From contig CAYUTJ010000001.1 in assembly GCA_964447735.1 (NCBI GenBank), positions 1 to 62,234 on the forward strand: a DNA stretch of 62,234 bases. The letters run 5' to 3'. The position numbers were made by a program, and so were the translations under genes. The DNA is from CAYSYN01 sp964447735 (lineage in GTDB: Bacteria; Patescibacteriota; Minisyncoccia; Minisyncoccales; GBS-2). Shown one piece after another: positions 17,348 to 26,554 of the stretch (position 1 is its first letter; every line of letters starts with the position of its first letter). The notes below the pieces were generated by a model, which did no database searches, was not told the origin of the DNA, and saw nothing but the letters and a program-made list of their open reading frames with translations.

Positions 17348-17976
17348 GATAGTCTCTTCTCAACAATTTTCTTAATATCTTTAAAAATTTTATCTACTGA
17401 TCTTTCTCCATTTATTATATAAACGTTCTTGAACTTCTTTGAAATTCTTTCATAATTTTTCCAAACTTTCTTTAAAACTTCTTCTTTCTCAAAAAGAGTC
17501 ACTCCAAAACGTTCTTTTCTGATTCTTTCAATACAAATTTTAGGAGAAACTTTCAAAAAGAATGTAATATCTGGCATCAAAAATCTTTTCTGTAAATTCA
17601 AAAGCCAATTGAAATCTTTTATTTCTAAAAGTCCATAAGCTAGCGTTGAAAAAAAATAACGATCGGATATCACAATCACTCCTTTTTCGAGCAAAGGAAT
17701 AACTTCCTTTTCTAAATGATGGGCTCTATCTGCTGAAAACAAAAGTTGCAAACATTCTGGAGAAGATTTCCACTCATGAGTTAATTGACTTTTGATTAAC
17801 CCTCCAATTAAACTTGAAGTTGGTTCTTTAGTCAAATAGGCTCCTGTGTGGCCAAATTTCAATTTTTGCTCTTTTTTGTTTAAAAATTCAACCAATTTTT
17901 GAGCCTGAGTTGACATTCCCGATCCATCCAATCCATCAAAAACAATAAATTTACCAGGATAAGGATTTTTAAGCAT
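17344..17976 (-). CDS. tmk: Thymidylate kinase
   Basis: The kinase phosphorylates dTMP to dTDP. The 210-aa protein has the P-loop FDGLDGSGMSTQAQ (about residues 13-26), the substrate motif ISDRYFFSTLAYG near residue 100 and a lid segment RIRKERFGVTLFEKEE. The DGLDGSGMST loop has Met where many enzymes have Lys, a change also seen in archaeal-type TMKs (knowledge, moderate). It closes a module of dCMP deaminase, ThyX, a membrane protein and GlyA that together make dTTP precursors, and it overlaps glyA by 8 nt. Confidence 0.92.
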   Translation of the reverse strand: MLKNPYPGKFIVFDGLDGSGMSTQAQKLVEFLNKKEQKLKFGHTGAYLTKEPTSSLIGGLIKSQLTHEWKSSPECLQLLFSADRAHHLEKEVIPLLEKGVIVISDRYFFSTLAYGLLEIKDFNWLLNLQKRFLMPDITFFLKVSPKICIERIRKERFGVTLFEKEEVLKKVWKNYERISKKFKNVYIINGERSVDKIFKDIKKIVEKRLS

Positions 17977-19225
17977 AGCAATATTTTATTTTTTGAAACC
18001 TTTTTCTAAATTTAATTACCTTTTCTTTAACTTTTTGAAGTTTTTCTTTACTTAAAATCACTCTTTCCATAAAATCTGCGATAATTTTCATTTCTTTTTC
18101 CTTCATTCCAATTCTTGTTACCTCTTGAACCCCAATTCTAATTCCTGAAGGATTCTGAGTAGCATCGATATCTTTATCTTGAGGTAAAGCCATCTTATTT
18201 AGAATGATATTTGCTTTCTCTAATTTCTCAGCGACGATTTTGCCTCCTCCAAAATTCTTTACATTAACAATTACTTGATGAGATTCTGTAAAATCTCTCT
18301 CTTTAGCTAAAACCTCAAATCCCTTTTCAAATAAGAATCTTGCTAAAAATTTTGCATTCTTTATTATTTGTCTTGCAAAAGCTCTCCCAAATTTGTTCAT
18401 TTCCAAAGCAGTAATTGCCAAAGAAGGAAGTCTAAAAATGTGATGGTTTGAAATAATACCTGGAAAAATTGCATTTTGAATTTTTCTCCAAACTTTTTTA
18501 TCTAATCTCGAGCTTCCCAAAATTATTCCCCCCTGAGGACCTGGAAATGTTTTGTGGGTTGAGGCAGTAATAATGTCTGCACCTTCTTTAAAGGGGTTTT
18601 GAAAAAAACCTGCATAAATTAATCCAAAAACGTGGGCAGCATCATAAACAATAATTGCTTTTGTGTGCTTTCTAATTTCTTTTATTGGTTCTGGAAACAA
18701 AAACATTGATCTGCCAAACATTATCAATTTAGGCTTTACCCTTTTTATCAATCTTATTGTTTCTTTAACGTTCAGTTGCATTTTTTCTGTATCGAAGGGC
18801 ATTGGGATTGACTTTAGTCCACAAACGCCTGCAATTCCATACTCTGTTGAAGAAACATGAGCTCCAAAAGTTAAACCCGGAGCTAAAAATACATCTCCGG
18901 GTTTTAAAATAGCTCTGTAAATTGCTAAATTAGCTATAGCTCCTGAAATTGGTCTAGTATCTACAAATTTTGTTTTAAATTTTCTTGCAAAAATTTGATT
19001 GCAAATTTTCTCAATCTGACAAGAATATTGCGTCCCTTGATAATGAGGCTCAAATTTTCCATTTTTAATGCCATGTTCGTTGTATCTTCCGATAAAATCT
19101 GAAACCAAAAACTTTTCTGCCAGAGGAGAAAGCAAATTTTCAGAAGCTATCAAGTTAATACATTTCTTTTTTCTCCACTGATTTTGTTTTTGGACTATTT
19201 TTTTTATTTTTTCCAGAGCCTTCAT
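17969..19225 (-). CDS. glyA: Serine hydroxymethyltransferase
   Basis: This PLP enzyme converts serine and tetrahydrofolate to glycine and methylene-tetrahydrofolate, the one-carbon donor for ThyX. The 418-aa protein shows INLIASENLLSP near residue 24, YQGTQYSCQIE, IVYDAAHVFGL and the PLP-lysine motif ASTHKTFPGPQGG. The sequence style (STHKTFPGPQGG with divergent flanks) is closer to archaeal SHMTs than to E. coli GlyA, which is my impression rather than an alignment. It overlaps the upstream membrane-protein gene by 4 nt (ATGA). Confidence 0.93.
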   Translation of the reverse strand: MKALEKIKKIVQKQNQWRKKKCINLIASENLLSPLAEKFLVSDFIGRYNEHGIKNGKFEPHYQGTQYSCQIEKICNQIFARKFKTKFVDTRPISGAIANLAIYRAILKPGDVFLAPGLTFGAHVSSTEYGIAGVCGLKSIPMPFDTEKMQLNVKETIRLIKRVKPKLIMFGRSMFLFPEPIKEIRKHTKAIIVYDAAHVFGLIYAGFFQNPFKEGADIITASTHKTFPGPQGGIILGSSRLDKKVWRKIQNAIFPGIISNHHIFRLPSLAITALEMNKFGRAFARQIIKNAKFLARFLFEKGFEVLAKERDFTESHQVIVNVKNFGGGKIVAEKLEKANIILNKMALPQDKDIDATQNPSGIRIGVQEVTRIGMKEKEMKIIADFMERVILSKEKLQKVKEKVIKFRKRFQKIKYCYA

Positions 19226-19926
19226 GCTTTTTCAAAGATAAAATCTTTTACTTTGAAAAGTGAGTAAACCTTTAGAAAAGTTTTCATTAAAGCTTTTTCG
19301 ATTAAATAAAAAAATTCGATTCCTCCTGCTATCAAAAGTCTTTCAAGAATTGTTAAAGGAATAGCTTGAATCCAAAAATGAGCAGGAATTTTAAGAAAAT
19401 AAAGAAAAATTACAGAACCTATTGCATGGTCAACAAAAGCTGCTCCCAAAGAATATCCGTAAATTTTAAAAAGGGGGAATTTCAAAATCTTGTCCAATTT
19501 TTCTTTAAATAAAGAAACAAAAGTTGGAATTAACCAAAAGCTACAATAAAACCAAACCTCTCTTCCGATAGGATGTAAAATAAAAAGTAAAATGCAAATT
19601 AAAGGAATAAAAATTAATTTCTTTTCCCCTTTGAAAATTTTAGAAAAATAAATGCCAGCAAATATTATCGGAAAAAAAGTAAAAAGATTTTTAATGGTCT
19701 TTAATTTATAAATTCTTGTTAAGATGCCAAGAAAATGAGCCAAAAGAATAATTCCGGTCCCCAATTTTATTCCTAGAATTTTAGCTAATGTTGGACCAAA
19801 AAACACGGAAAGAGAAAATTTCATCTTTGTTCCTAAAATAGGAGTGAGCTTTATTTTGGTGAAAGCTAAAAATAAAATTAGAAAAAATAAAGAAAAGAAA
19901 ATCTTGAAAATTTTTTTTATCTTCAT
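19222..19926 (-). CDS. Polytopic membrane protein, possible ECF-type substrate-binding (S) component
   Basis: The 234-aa product has about six hydrophobic helices and few charged loops. The C-terminal part (GAAFVDHAIGSVIFLYFLK and AIPLTILERLLIAGGIEF) resembles ECF transporter S components, but no family match can be run here. It sits exactly between thyX and glyA, two folate-dependent enzymes, so import of a folate or related vitamin is an attractive inference. I chose the ATG at 19926, two bases after the thyX stop, over an upstream ATG at 19950 inside thyX. No ECF ATPase or T component is in the window. Confidence 0.6.
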   Translation of the reverse strand: MKIKKIFKIFFSLFFLILFLAFTKIKLTPILGTKMKFSLSVFFGPTLAKILGIKLGTGIILLAHFLGILTRIYKLKTIKNLFTFFPIIFAGIYFSKIFKGEKKLIFIPLICILLFILHPIGREVWFYCSFWLIPTFVSLFKEKLDKILKFPLFKIYGYSLGAAFVDHAIGSVIFLYFLKIPAHFWIQAIPLTILERLLIAGGIEFFYLIEKALMKTFLKVYSLFKVKDFIFEKA

Positions 19927-19928
19927 TT

Positions 19929-20768
19929 TTACCCTTCCCATTTTGCCCAAATTTTGAATAAATTTTCCTGAAGTTTTATTGTTTCTTTTAGATTAATTTT
20001 TTTTAACTTTGCTGCGCTTTTTATTTGCTTTATTGTGGGAATAAAAACTTTTGAATTTGGATTTTTAAACGGACATGTTGTCCTCTCTCTAACTTCATTT
20101 TCAGGACAAGCTCCTCTTATAAATCCTCTACAACCTACCATTCCTCTCATTATAGGCAATTTTTTAATTAAATAAAAATAAATCTGAGAAGCTAAGCATC
20201 TAAATTCTGGGGAGGCTCTAACGCAAAGACGCAAACCTAATAAATTTAAAAGAGATCTTAAATTAATTGTTACGTGGTAAATTCCAACTGCTTGGCAGAA
20301 AGGCAAAATGTATCTTGCAGATTCCCGAGGAAGTCCTTCATTAAGAAACTTTTCATATATTTTTAAATTTTCCTTTACCTTTTCTAAAAAAATTTTCCTT
20401 TTCTCTTTTGTTTTTTTATCTTTTGGTTTTAAAAGATGCCAAGGCATTATGATTTCAAAAGCAGGTACTTTCTTATCAATTCCCTCTGAAACTTTAATAT
20501 ATCTTGTAGAATAACCTGTATGGGAAACGATTCTGTGTTCTAAAAATTCAGGGGCGCAACCTTTTGTCATTTTCAAATCAAACTTAATAATAATATGCTC
20601 TATCGCTGAAGTATAATCGTTCTCTACAATCATCTTGAAAGCTTTTTGAGCTTTAATTTTTGAAGGAACTCCACTCATTCTGGCACTATAAACTACTTCT
20701 TTCCAGGCATTTTTTCCTTTTATAATTTCAAAATTCCAAATTTTAGGTTTTACAATTTTTATTTTCAT
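19929..20768 (-). CDS. thyX: Flavin-dependent thymidylate synthase
   Basis: ThyX methylates dUMP to dTMP using methylene-tetrahydrofolate and FAD. The 279-aa protein has the ThyX motif in a divergent form (EHRIVSHTGYSTRYI), the conserved TINLRSLLNLLGLRLCVRAS segment, and a C-terminal CPENEVRERTTCPF cysteine region typical of the Firmicutes-like branch. The first Arg of the RHR motif is Glu and the usual Asn-Glu pair is Thr-Gly, while the His, Arg, both Ser and the final RY are kept. The gene follows dCMP deaminase directly and precedes the membrane protein and glyA. Confidence 0.88.
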   Translation of the reverse strand: MKIKIVKPKIWNFEIIKGKNAWKEVVYSARMSGVPSKIKAQKAFKMIVENDYTSAIEHIIIKFDLKMTKGCAPEFLEHRIVSHTGYSTRYIKVSEGIDKKVPAFEIIMPWHLLKPKDKKTKEKRKIFLEKVKENLKIYEKFLNEGLPRESARYILPFCQAVGIYHVTINLRSLLNLLGLRLCVRASPEFRCLASQIYFYLIKKLPIMRGMVGCRGFIRGACPENEVRERTTCPFKNPNSKVFIPTIKQIKSAAKLKKINLKETIKLQENLFKIWAKWEG

Positions 20769-21320
20769 TTAATTTGTGAGATCATCTTTTAACCCATCTT
20801 TCAAATTAACATCTCTTCCGTATTGATACTTATCGTCTAAAATATCTTTCTCTTGCCATTCTTTAACCCAATCTTGAACATTAAAAATTTTGTAGCCTCC
20901 ATCCTTTGTCGCACAAATTACTCTCTTTAATCCAGCATTAATAATCATTTTTTTGCAAATGTAACAAGGAAAAGAATCAATTACTTTTCCTTCTCTATCT
21001 GTCATCCAAATATACATATCCCCTCCCAAAATCGAAGCTCCAGACCTTGCCGCATTAATGATGGCGTTTTGCTCAGCATGTACTGATCTACAAATTTCGT
21101 AATATCTGCCATGAGGAATTTTTAATTTATCTCTTAAACATTCACCTCTTTCTAAGCAATCTTTTGTCTTTCTGGGAGCTCCAATATAACCTGTAGCCAA
21201 AATGACATCATCTTTAACAATAATTGCGCCACCTTTGTTCCTGAAACAGGTGGCTCTTTTTCCAACTTCTCTAGCAATTGATAGATAGTATTCTATTCTC
21301 GAAGGTCTTTTTTTCTCCAT
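20769..21320 (-). CDS. Deoxycytidylate (dCMP) deaminase family protein
   Basis: The 183-aa protein belongs to the zinc-dependent cytidine/deoxycytidylate deaminases. It shows the catalytic SVHAEQNAI (His and Glu) and the second zinc motif PCYICKKMI, with an extra Cys-rich insert (KDCLERGECLRDKL) that often binds a second zinc in dCMP deaminases. It would make dUMP from dCMP for ThyX encoded immediately downstream. The stop abuts thyX, and the ATG follows rplK by two bases, so it is part of the long secE-nusG-rplK transcript. Confidence 0.88.
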   Translation of the reverse strand: MEKKRPSRIEYYLSIAREVGKRATCFRNKGGAIIVKDDVILATGYIGAPRKTKDCLERGECLRDKLKIPHGRYYEICRSVHAEQNAIINAARSGASILGGDMYIWMTDREGKVIDSFPCYICKKMIINAGLKRVICATKDGGYKIFNVQDWVKEWQEKDILDDKYQYGRDVNLKDGLKDDLTN

Positions 21321-21322
21321 GA

Positions 21323-21748
21323 TTAATCTACGATTTCAATTCCCATGTTTTTAGCTTGAGCTTCCACAATTTTCATTGCCTTTTCAATATCTTCTGTATT
21401 CAAATCTGGCAGTTTTTGTTCAGCAATTTCTCGCAATTTTGCTCTAGTAATTTTCCCAACTTTCTTTTTATTTGGCTCTCCTGATCCCTTTTCAATTCCA
21501 GCTGCTTTTTTTAGCAATTCAGAAGTTGGTGGATTTTTAATTTCAAGATCGAAGGATTTGTCTTCATAAATAATTACTCTCACTGGAATTGTATATCCTG
21601 CTTTATCCTTTGTTTTTGAATTGAACTTATCACAAAATTCTTTAATGTTAATTCCGTGTGGAGCTAAAGCAGGACCTACTGGAGGAGCTGGAGTAGCTTT
21701 TCCTGCAGGAACCATCAATTTTACTTTTGCTATGATTTTTTTTGCCAT
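21323..21748 (-). CDS. rplK: 50S ribosomal protein L11
   Basis: L11 binds the GTPase centre of 23S rRNA. The 141-aa protein has the N-terminal VKLMVPAGKATPAPPVGPAL signature and the C-terminal rRNA-binding domain with KVGKITRAKLREIAEQKLPD. Length is standard. It follows nusG as in most bacteria, but rplA (L1), its usual downstream neighbour, is not here; dCMP deaminase takes that place. Confidence 0.97.
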   Translation of the reverse strand: MAKKIIAKVKLMVPAGKATPAPPVGPALAPHGINIKEFCDKFNSKTKDKAGYTIPVRVIIYEDKSFDLEIKNPPTSELLKKAAGIEKGSGEPNKKKVGKITRAKLREIAEQKLPDLNTEDIEKAMKIVEAQAKNMGIEIVD

Positions 21749-21750
21749 TT

Positions 21751-22296
21751 TTATAATTTTTTAATTTGAAGAGAATCCAATTCAACTGGGGTATCTCTTC
21801 CAAAAAGATTAATCAAAACTTTAACTTTTCCTCTCTCTTCATCAATTTCAGCTACTTTTCCATCAAAATCTTTAAAGGGTCCTTCAATAATTTTTACCAA
21901 ATCTCCAACTTTAAAATCGACTTTGTATTGAGGTTCCTTTACTTCCATTCTTTTTAGCAATTCTTTAATTTCTTTGTCAGAAACTGGAATAGGAGTGGTT
22001 CCCGCTCCTAAAAATCCAGTAACATTTGGGGTGTTTCTAACTACATACCAAGAATCATCATCAACGATCATTTCAACTAAAACATAACCTGGGTAGATTT
22101 TCTCTTCCACTACCACCCTTTTTCCATTTTTAATCTTTATTTTCTTTTCTTTCGGGACAATAACGTTAAAAATCTTATCTTTCATTCCAAGAGTTTCAAT
22201 TCTTTGTTTTAGAGCTTTGGCCACCGCTTCTTCATATCCTGAATAGGTATGGATTGCATACCATCTTCTTTCTTTTGGAAGTTTTTGTCTTGGCAT
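21751..22296 (-). CDS. nusG: Transcription antitermination/elongation factor NusG
   Basis: NusG binds RNA polymerase through its NGN domain and couples it to ribosomes or Rho through its KOW domain. The 181-aa protein shows WYAIHTYSGYEEAVAKAL at residues 12-29, PGYVLVEMIVDDDSWYVVRN, and the KOW motif FKVGDLVKIIEGPFKDFDG near residue 125. It lies between secE and rplK in the conserved order. Confidence 0.97.
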   Translation of the reverse strand: MPRQKLPKERRWYAIHTYSGYEEAVAKALKQRIETLGMKDKIFNVIVPKEKKIKIKNGKRVVVEEKIYPGYVLVEMIVDDDSWYVVRNTPNVTGFLGAGTTPIPVSDKEIKELLKRMEVKEPQYKVDFKVGDLVKIIEGPFKDFDGKVAEIDEERGKVKVLINLFGRDTPVELDSLQIKKL

Positions 22297-22297
22297 G

Positions 22298-22504
22298 TTA
22301 GAGGAAAAATTTTCTGATTAAAAAAGAAAATAAAAGGTCGCAACCCCACAAGAATAAAGCGACAACTATTGTAACTAAAATTACGAGTGCTGTGTATTGA
22401 AAAGTCTCCCGTTTTGAAGGCCAGGTGACTTTTTTTAATTCTAATTTAGATTCCTTTAAAAAGTCAAGGATTCTAAATATCCAAGTTTTTGACTTTTTTT
22501 GCAT
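22298..22504 (-). CDS. secE: Preprotein translocase subunit SecE
   Basis: SecE clamps the SecY channel. The 68-aa protein has the conserved amphipathic segment ELKKVTWPSKRETFQYT followed by one membrane helix (ALVILVTIVVALFLWGCDLL), the minimal single-span form. The ATG lies 32 bp inside the end of gyrB in another frame. No later start codon precedes the conserved motif, so the overlap seems real. Confidence 0.93.
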   Translation of the reverse strand: MQKKSKTWIFRILDFLKESKLELKKVTWPSKRETFQYTALVILVTIVVALFLWGCDLLFSFLIRKFFL

Positions 22505-24380
22505 AAATTTGAATAAACTTTTTTCGAGGTAAAACTTCTTTCCCCATTAAAATATCAAAGGTTTTATCAGCTTCTTTTGCATCTTCTATTTTAACTTTAA
22601 TTAAAATTCTTTTCTCAGGATCCATCGTTGTTTCCCAGAGTTCTTGGGGATTCATTTCACCAAGACCTTTATATCTTTGAATTGAAGTCTTTTTCCCCTT
22701 TAGGTTTTCCAAAATTTTTTCTTTTTCTTTTTCTGAAAATGCGTAAAATGTCTTCTTTCCTGCTTGAATTTTGTAGAGTGGAGGTTGAGCAATATACAAG
22801 AAGCCATTCTCAATTACAGGTTTGAAATAACGATAAAAAAGTGTCAAGAGCAAAGTTCGAATGTGATTTCCATCAACGTCAGCATCACAGGCAATGATAA
22901 TTTTCTGATATCTTAATTTTTCCAAATTAAAGTCCTCAGCAATTGCGGTCCCCAATGCTACAATTATAGACCTTATTTCTTTTGATGCCAAAATTTTATC
23001 CAGAGAAGCTTTTTCTACATTCAGAATTTTCCCTCTAATTGGTAAAATTGCTTGAAAGTGTCTATCCCTAGCTTGTTTTGAAGTACCACCAGCAGAATCT
23101 CCTTCGACAATGAAAAGTTCTCTTTCTCGAGGATCTTTTGAAATACAATCTGCAAGTTTTCCAGGTAGAGCTAACCCTTCCAAAACCGCTTTTTTCAAAA
23201 TTGTCTCTTTTGCTGCCTTTGCTGCTTTTCTTGCTTTTTGAGCTAAAATACATTTTTGTAAAATTGCCTTGGCGTCTGACTGATTCTTTTCTAAAAAGTG
23301 AAAAAGTCCTTCAGAAACTACTTTCTCAACAGCAACTTTAGCTTCTGGGTTTCCAAGTTTTGCCTTTGTCTGTCCCTCAAATTGAGGCTCTTTAATCTTT
23401 ATTGAAACCACTGCTGTCAATCCTTCTCTGACATCTTCTCCAGTTAAATTATCGTCTTTTTCATTTAAGATCTCTTTTTTTCTTGCAAATTCATTCAGGG
23501 TTTTTGTCAGGGCCGATCTAAAACCTGTTAAATGCGTTCCGCCTTCTGGAGTAAAAACATTATTAGCGAAGCTCTCTTCATAAGTTTCGTACTCATCTGT
23601 ATATTTTAGAGAAGCTTCAACTATTATTCCTTCTTTTTCTCCTTTAACATAAAAAACATTTTCATGAATTGGTTTTGAGCCTTTTGTCAAATAATTAATA
23701 TAAGACAAAATTCCACCCTCAAAATAAAAAGTAAAAGTCTCAATTGGGCTTTGAGTTTTATTGATAAAAATGATTTTTAATGCAGGATTTAAATAGGCTT
23801 GTTGTCTCAAAAACTTTAAAATTTTATTCTTGTCAAAAGAAATCTTTCTGAAAATTTGAGGATCTGGTTGAAAAATCACTGTCGTTCCCGTCTCTTTTGT
23901 TTTTCCAATTTTTAGAAGTTTAGTTGTGGGTTTTCCTTTTGAATATTCTTGAGCCCACAAAAAACCATCTCTTTTGACCTCAACTCTCATGAATTCAGAT
24001 AAAGCGCAAACTGCAGAAATTCCAATTCCGTGAAGACCTCCTGAGCAAGTATAAACCTTCCCTCCAAATTTAGCCCCTGCATGCAAAGTAGTGATTACAG
24101 TTTCTAAAGCCGATTTTTTAGTTTTAGGATGAATGTCAACAGGAATTCCTCTTCCGTTATCTTCAACTTTTACTTTCTTTTTTGTTAAAAGGGTAACTTT
24201 AATTTGATTACAAAACCCAGCAATTGCTTCATCAATTGCGTTATAAACAATTTCTTTTAATAAATGATGGTAACCTTCAGAGCCTGTAGAACCAATATAC
24301 ATTGCAGGTCTTTTCCGAATTGGTTCTAAGCCCCCCAAAATTTGAATTTCTTTTGCTGTATATTCTATTTTTTCTTTCAT
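22473..24380 (-). CDS. gyrB: DNA gyrase/topoisomerase IV subunit B
   Basis: This is the ATPase subunit of a type IIA topoisomerase. The 635-aa protein has the GHKL ATP site (GGLEPIRKRPAMYIG, VEDNGRGIPV, GGLHGIGISAVCALS), the transducer, and a TOPRIM domain with IVEGDSAGGTSKQARDR and CDADVDGNHIRTLLL, ending in the usual VKNLDI. Whether the holoenzyme is gyrase or Topo IV depends on the partner, which is not in the window. I use the ATG at 24380, which overlaps the pheT stop as ATGA, rather than 24395. Confidence 0.94.
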   Translation of the reverse strand: MKEKIEYTAKEIQILGGLEPIRKRPAMYIGSTGSEGYHHLLKEIVYNAIDEAIAGFCNQIKVTLLTKKKVKVEDNGRGIPVDIHPKTKKSALETVITTLHAGAKFGGKVYTCSGGLHGIGISAVCALSEFMRVEVKRDGFLWAQEYSKGKPTTKLLKIGKTKETGTTVIFQPDPQIFRKISFDKNKILKFLRQQAYLNPALKIIFINKTQSPIETFTFYFEGGILSYINYLTKGSKPIHENVFYVKGEKEGIIVEASLKYTDEYETYEESFANNVFTPEGGTHLTGFRSALTKTLNEFARKKEILNEKDDNLTGEDVREGLTAVVSIKIKEPQFEGQTKAKLGNPEAKVAVEKVVSEGLFHFLEKNQSDAKAILQKCILAQKARKAAKAAKETILKKAVLEGLALPGKLADCISKDPRERELFIVEGDSAGGTSKQARDRHFQAILPIRGKILNVEKASLDKILASKEIRSIIVALGTAIAEDFNLEKLRYQKIIIACDADVDGNHIRTLLLTLFYRYFKPVIENGFLYIAQPPLYKIQAGKKTFYAFSEKEKEKILENLKGKKTSIQRYKGLGEMNPQELWETTMDPEKRILIKVKIEDAKEADKTFDILMGKEVLPRKKFIQIYAKKVKNLDI

Positions 24381-26550
24381 TTTCTCACTTGCCATGTTGG
24401 CTTTTTTTCTAAATTTTTAACAATTTTTTGAAAAATTTTCTCAACTTCTTTTGGCTCCAAAACCCTATCTTTTGCTCTGAAAACAATTCTAAAAGTTAAA
24501 CTTTTTTGACCCTCCTGTTCTTTTTCAAAAATATCTATTAAATCAACATCTTCAATAACTTCTCCCCCACTCTCTTGAATTTTCTTTAAAACATCTTCTA
24601 CTAAGACTTGTTCTGGAACCAAAACCGATATATCTCTCAAAATTGCAGGATAGGGCGAAATCTTTTCGAATTCCTTTTCTTCAGTAGCTAATTTTGAAAG
24701 TTTTTCAAAATCTATCTCAAAAGCTGTCACTCCTTTTTCTATCTCGAGTTCAAAGAGAACTTTTTGTGAGATTTCTCCTAAAAATCCGATCTCATCTTCT
24801 CCGATTTTAACCTCAGAAGATTTTTTTAAATGCCATAAACTTCTTTTTGATTCTTCAGGAGTTGGTTTGTAAAAGTCAAACCAAAAATCTGAAATTCCCA
24901 TTCTTGAAAACAAAGTATCTAACACACCTTTCAATTCAAAAAACTTGTTACCAAAAACAGCCCCTGCAACCATTTTTCTTTCGATTTTTTTGTTCTTTTC
25001 TTTTTTAAAGATTTTTCCGAATTCAAAAATCTTTATTTTTTCAAACCTTTTTTGATTTTCTTTTATATTTTTTAAAAGACCACAAATTAAAGAAGGCCTC
25101 AAAAATTGAAATTCTAAAGAAACAGGATTTTTAATCTCAATTAAATCTTTAAAAGTAAAACCTAATTTTTTTGCCAACTCAAAAGATAAAAAAGAATAGT
25201 TTTGGGTCTCAGAAAAGCCCATTTCTTTTAAATTATCTTTGATAAAATTCTCCCAAAATAAATCCAGATTTTCTTTGGGAAAAGTCAAAATTGTCTTTGG
25301 AAAGCAAGGCTTAATTTTATCGAAACCAAAAATTCTCCCAACCTCTTCTACTAAATCTTCTTCATTCAAAACATCTTGTCTAAAAGTTGGTACCGAGACT
25401 TCAAGTTTTCTCTTTCTCTCTTTTATTTCAAATCCTAAATTTTTTANNNNNNNNNNNNNNNNNNNNNNNNNNNNNNNNNNNNNNNNNNNNNNNNNNNNNN
25501 NNNNNNNNNNNNNNNNNNNNNNNNNNNNNNNNNNNNNNNNNNNNNNACCGAGACTTCAAGTTTTCTCTTTCTCTCTTTTATTTCAAATCCTAAATTTTTT
25601 AGAATTTTAATCTGTTTTTTTGTTGGAATCTCAATACCTAAAAGAGAGTTTGTTCTCTCTGGATTAAACTTTACCTTCTTTTGAGAAACTTTTTGAGGAT
25701 AAAAGTCAACTAAACCCTTTGCTACTTTTGCCCCGGTGATTTCTGAAATTAAAAACGATGCTCTGTTCACAGCAAATTCAGTTAAATTTGGATCTAAACC
25801 ATGTTCAAACCTTAAAGAAGCGTCGGTTCTCAAATCTATCTTTCTAGAGCTCTTTCTTATTGCTCTTTTTTCGAAATTTGCGCTTTCTAAAAACAAAATT
25901 TTGGTATTTTTTGAAATTCCAGAAAACTTTCCCCCTTTTATTCCAGCAATAGCAATTGGCCTTTTTAGATCTGCAATCACCAAAACATCTTTATCTAGTT
26001 CATATTTTTCATCATCTAAAGTTAAAATCTTCTCTCCCTTTCTTGCCTTTCTCACAACAATTTTTTTACCTTTTATTTTTTCAAGATCGAAAGCATGTAA
26101 AGGTTGGCCCAGCTCTAGCATCACATAATTTGTGATATCGACTATGTTATTAATAGGCTGAATTCCACATACTCTCAACCTTTCTTTTAACCAATCTGGA
26201 CTTTCTTCAATTTTTGGATTTAGAATTACTCTTCCAGTATAACGAATGCAACCTGTTTTAACTTCAACTTTAATAAAATCTTTTGTTTTGATGTTCTTTT
26301 CTTCTTTTACTTTTGAATTTGGGAGTTTTAATTTATAACCCAAAAGTGTCCCTATTTCTCTAGCAATTCCCAAATGAGAATAGCAATCTGGTCTGTTGGG
26401 CAAAACTTCAATCTCAAATAAAAAGTCTTTGCCAATTTTCTCTATATCCTCAACCGGAAATAAATGCATCGTTAAAATCTCTGCCAACTTTTCTGGCTTT
26501 GGCAATTTTTGATTAAAAAATGATTGTAAAATCAAAAATGAGAATTTCAT
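24377..26550 (-). CDS. pheT: Phenylalanyl-tRNA synthetase beta subunit (contains a false assembly gap)
   Basis: PheT pairs with PheS to charge tRNA-Phe. The frame is split by 100 N at 25447-25546. The 55 bases on each side of the N run are identical, so one copy plus the N run is artificial; removing 155 bases gives a continuous 672-aa frame. The N-terminal EMAP-like tRNA-binding insert is absent. Visible are the B3/B4 editing region (EVLPNRPDCYSHLGIARE), the B5 domain (FEIKERKRKLEVSVPTFRQD across the join), the catalytic-like core and the C-terminal FDX-ACB domain (PYPAILRDISVLVPEQ). Confidence 0.94.
25392..25601. other. Assembly join: 55-bp duplicated ends around 100 N
   Basis: Bases 25392-25446 and 25547-25601 are identical, with exactly 100 N between them. 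This is the signature of overlapping contig ends that were scaffolded instead of merged. Collapsing them restores the pheT frame, so this is not a biological tandem repeat. Confidence 0.95.
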
Positions 26551-26554
26551 ATTT

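Noticed and set aside
24381..24395. Longer gyrB start (MASEK)
   Set aside because: The ATG at 24380 overlaps the pheT stop as ATGA, like other junctions here.
25392..25601. Apparent 55-bp direct repeat in pheT (and similarly in the MFS gene)
   Set aside because: The two copies flank exactly 100 N and collapsing them restores the frame, so it is an assembly overlap and not a biological repeat.
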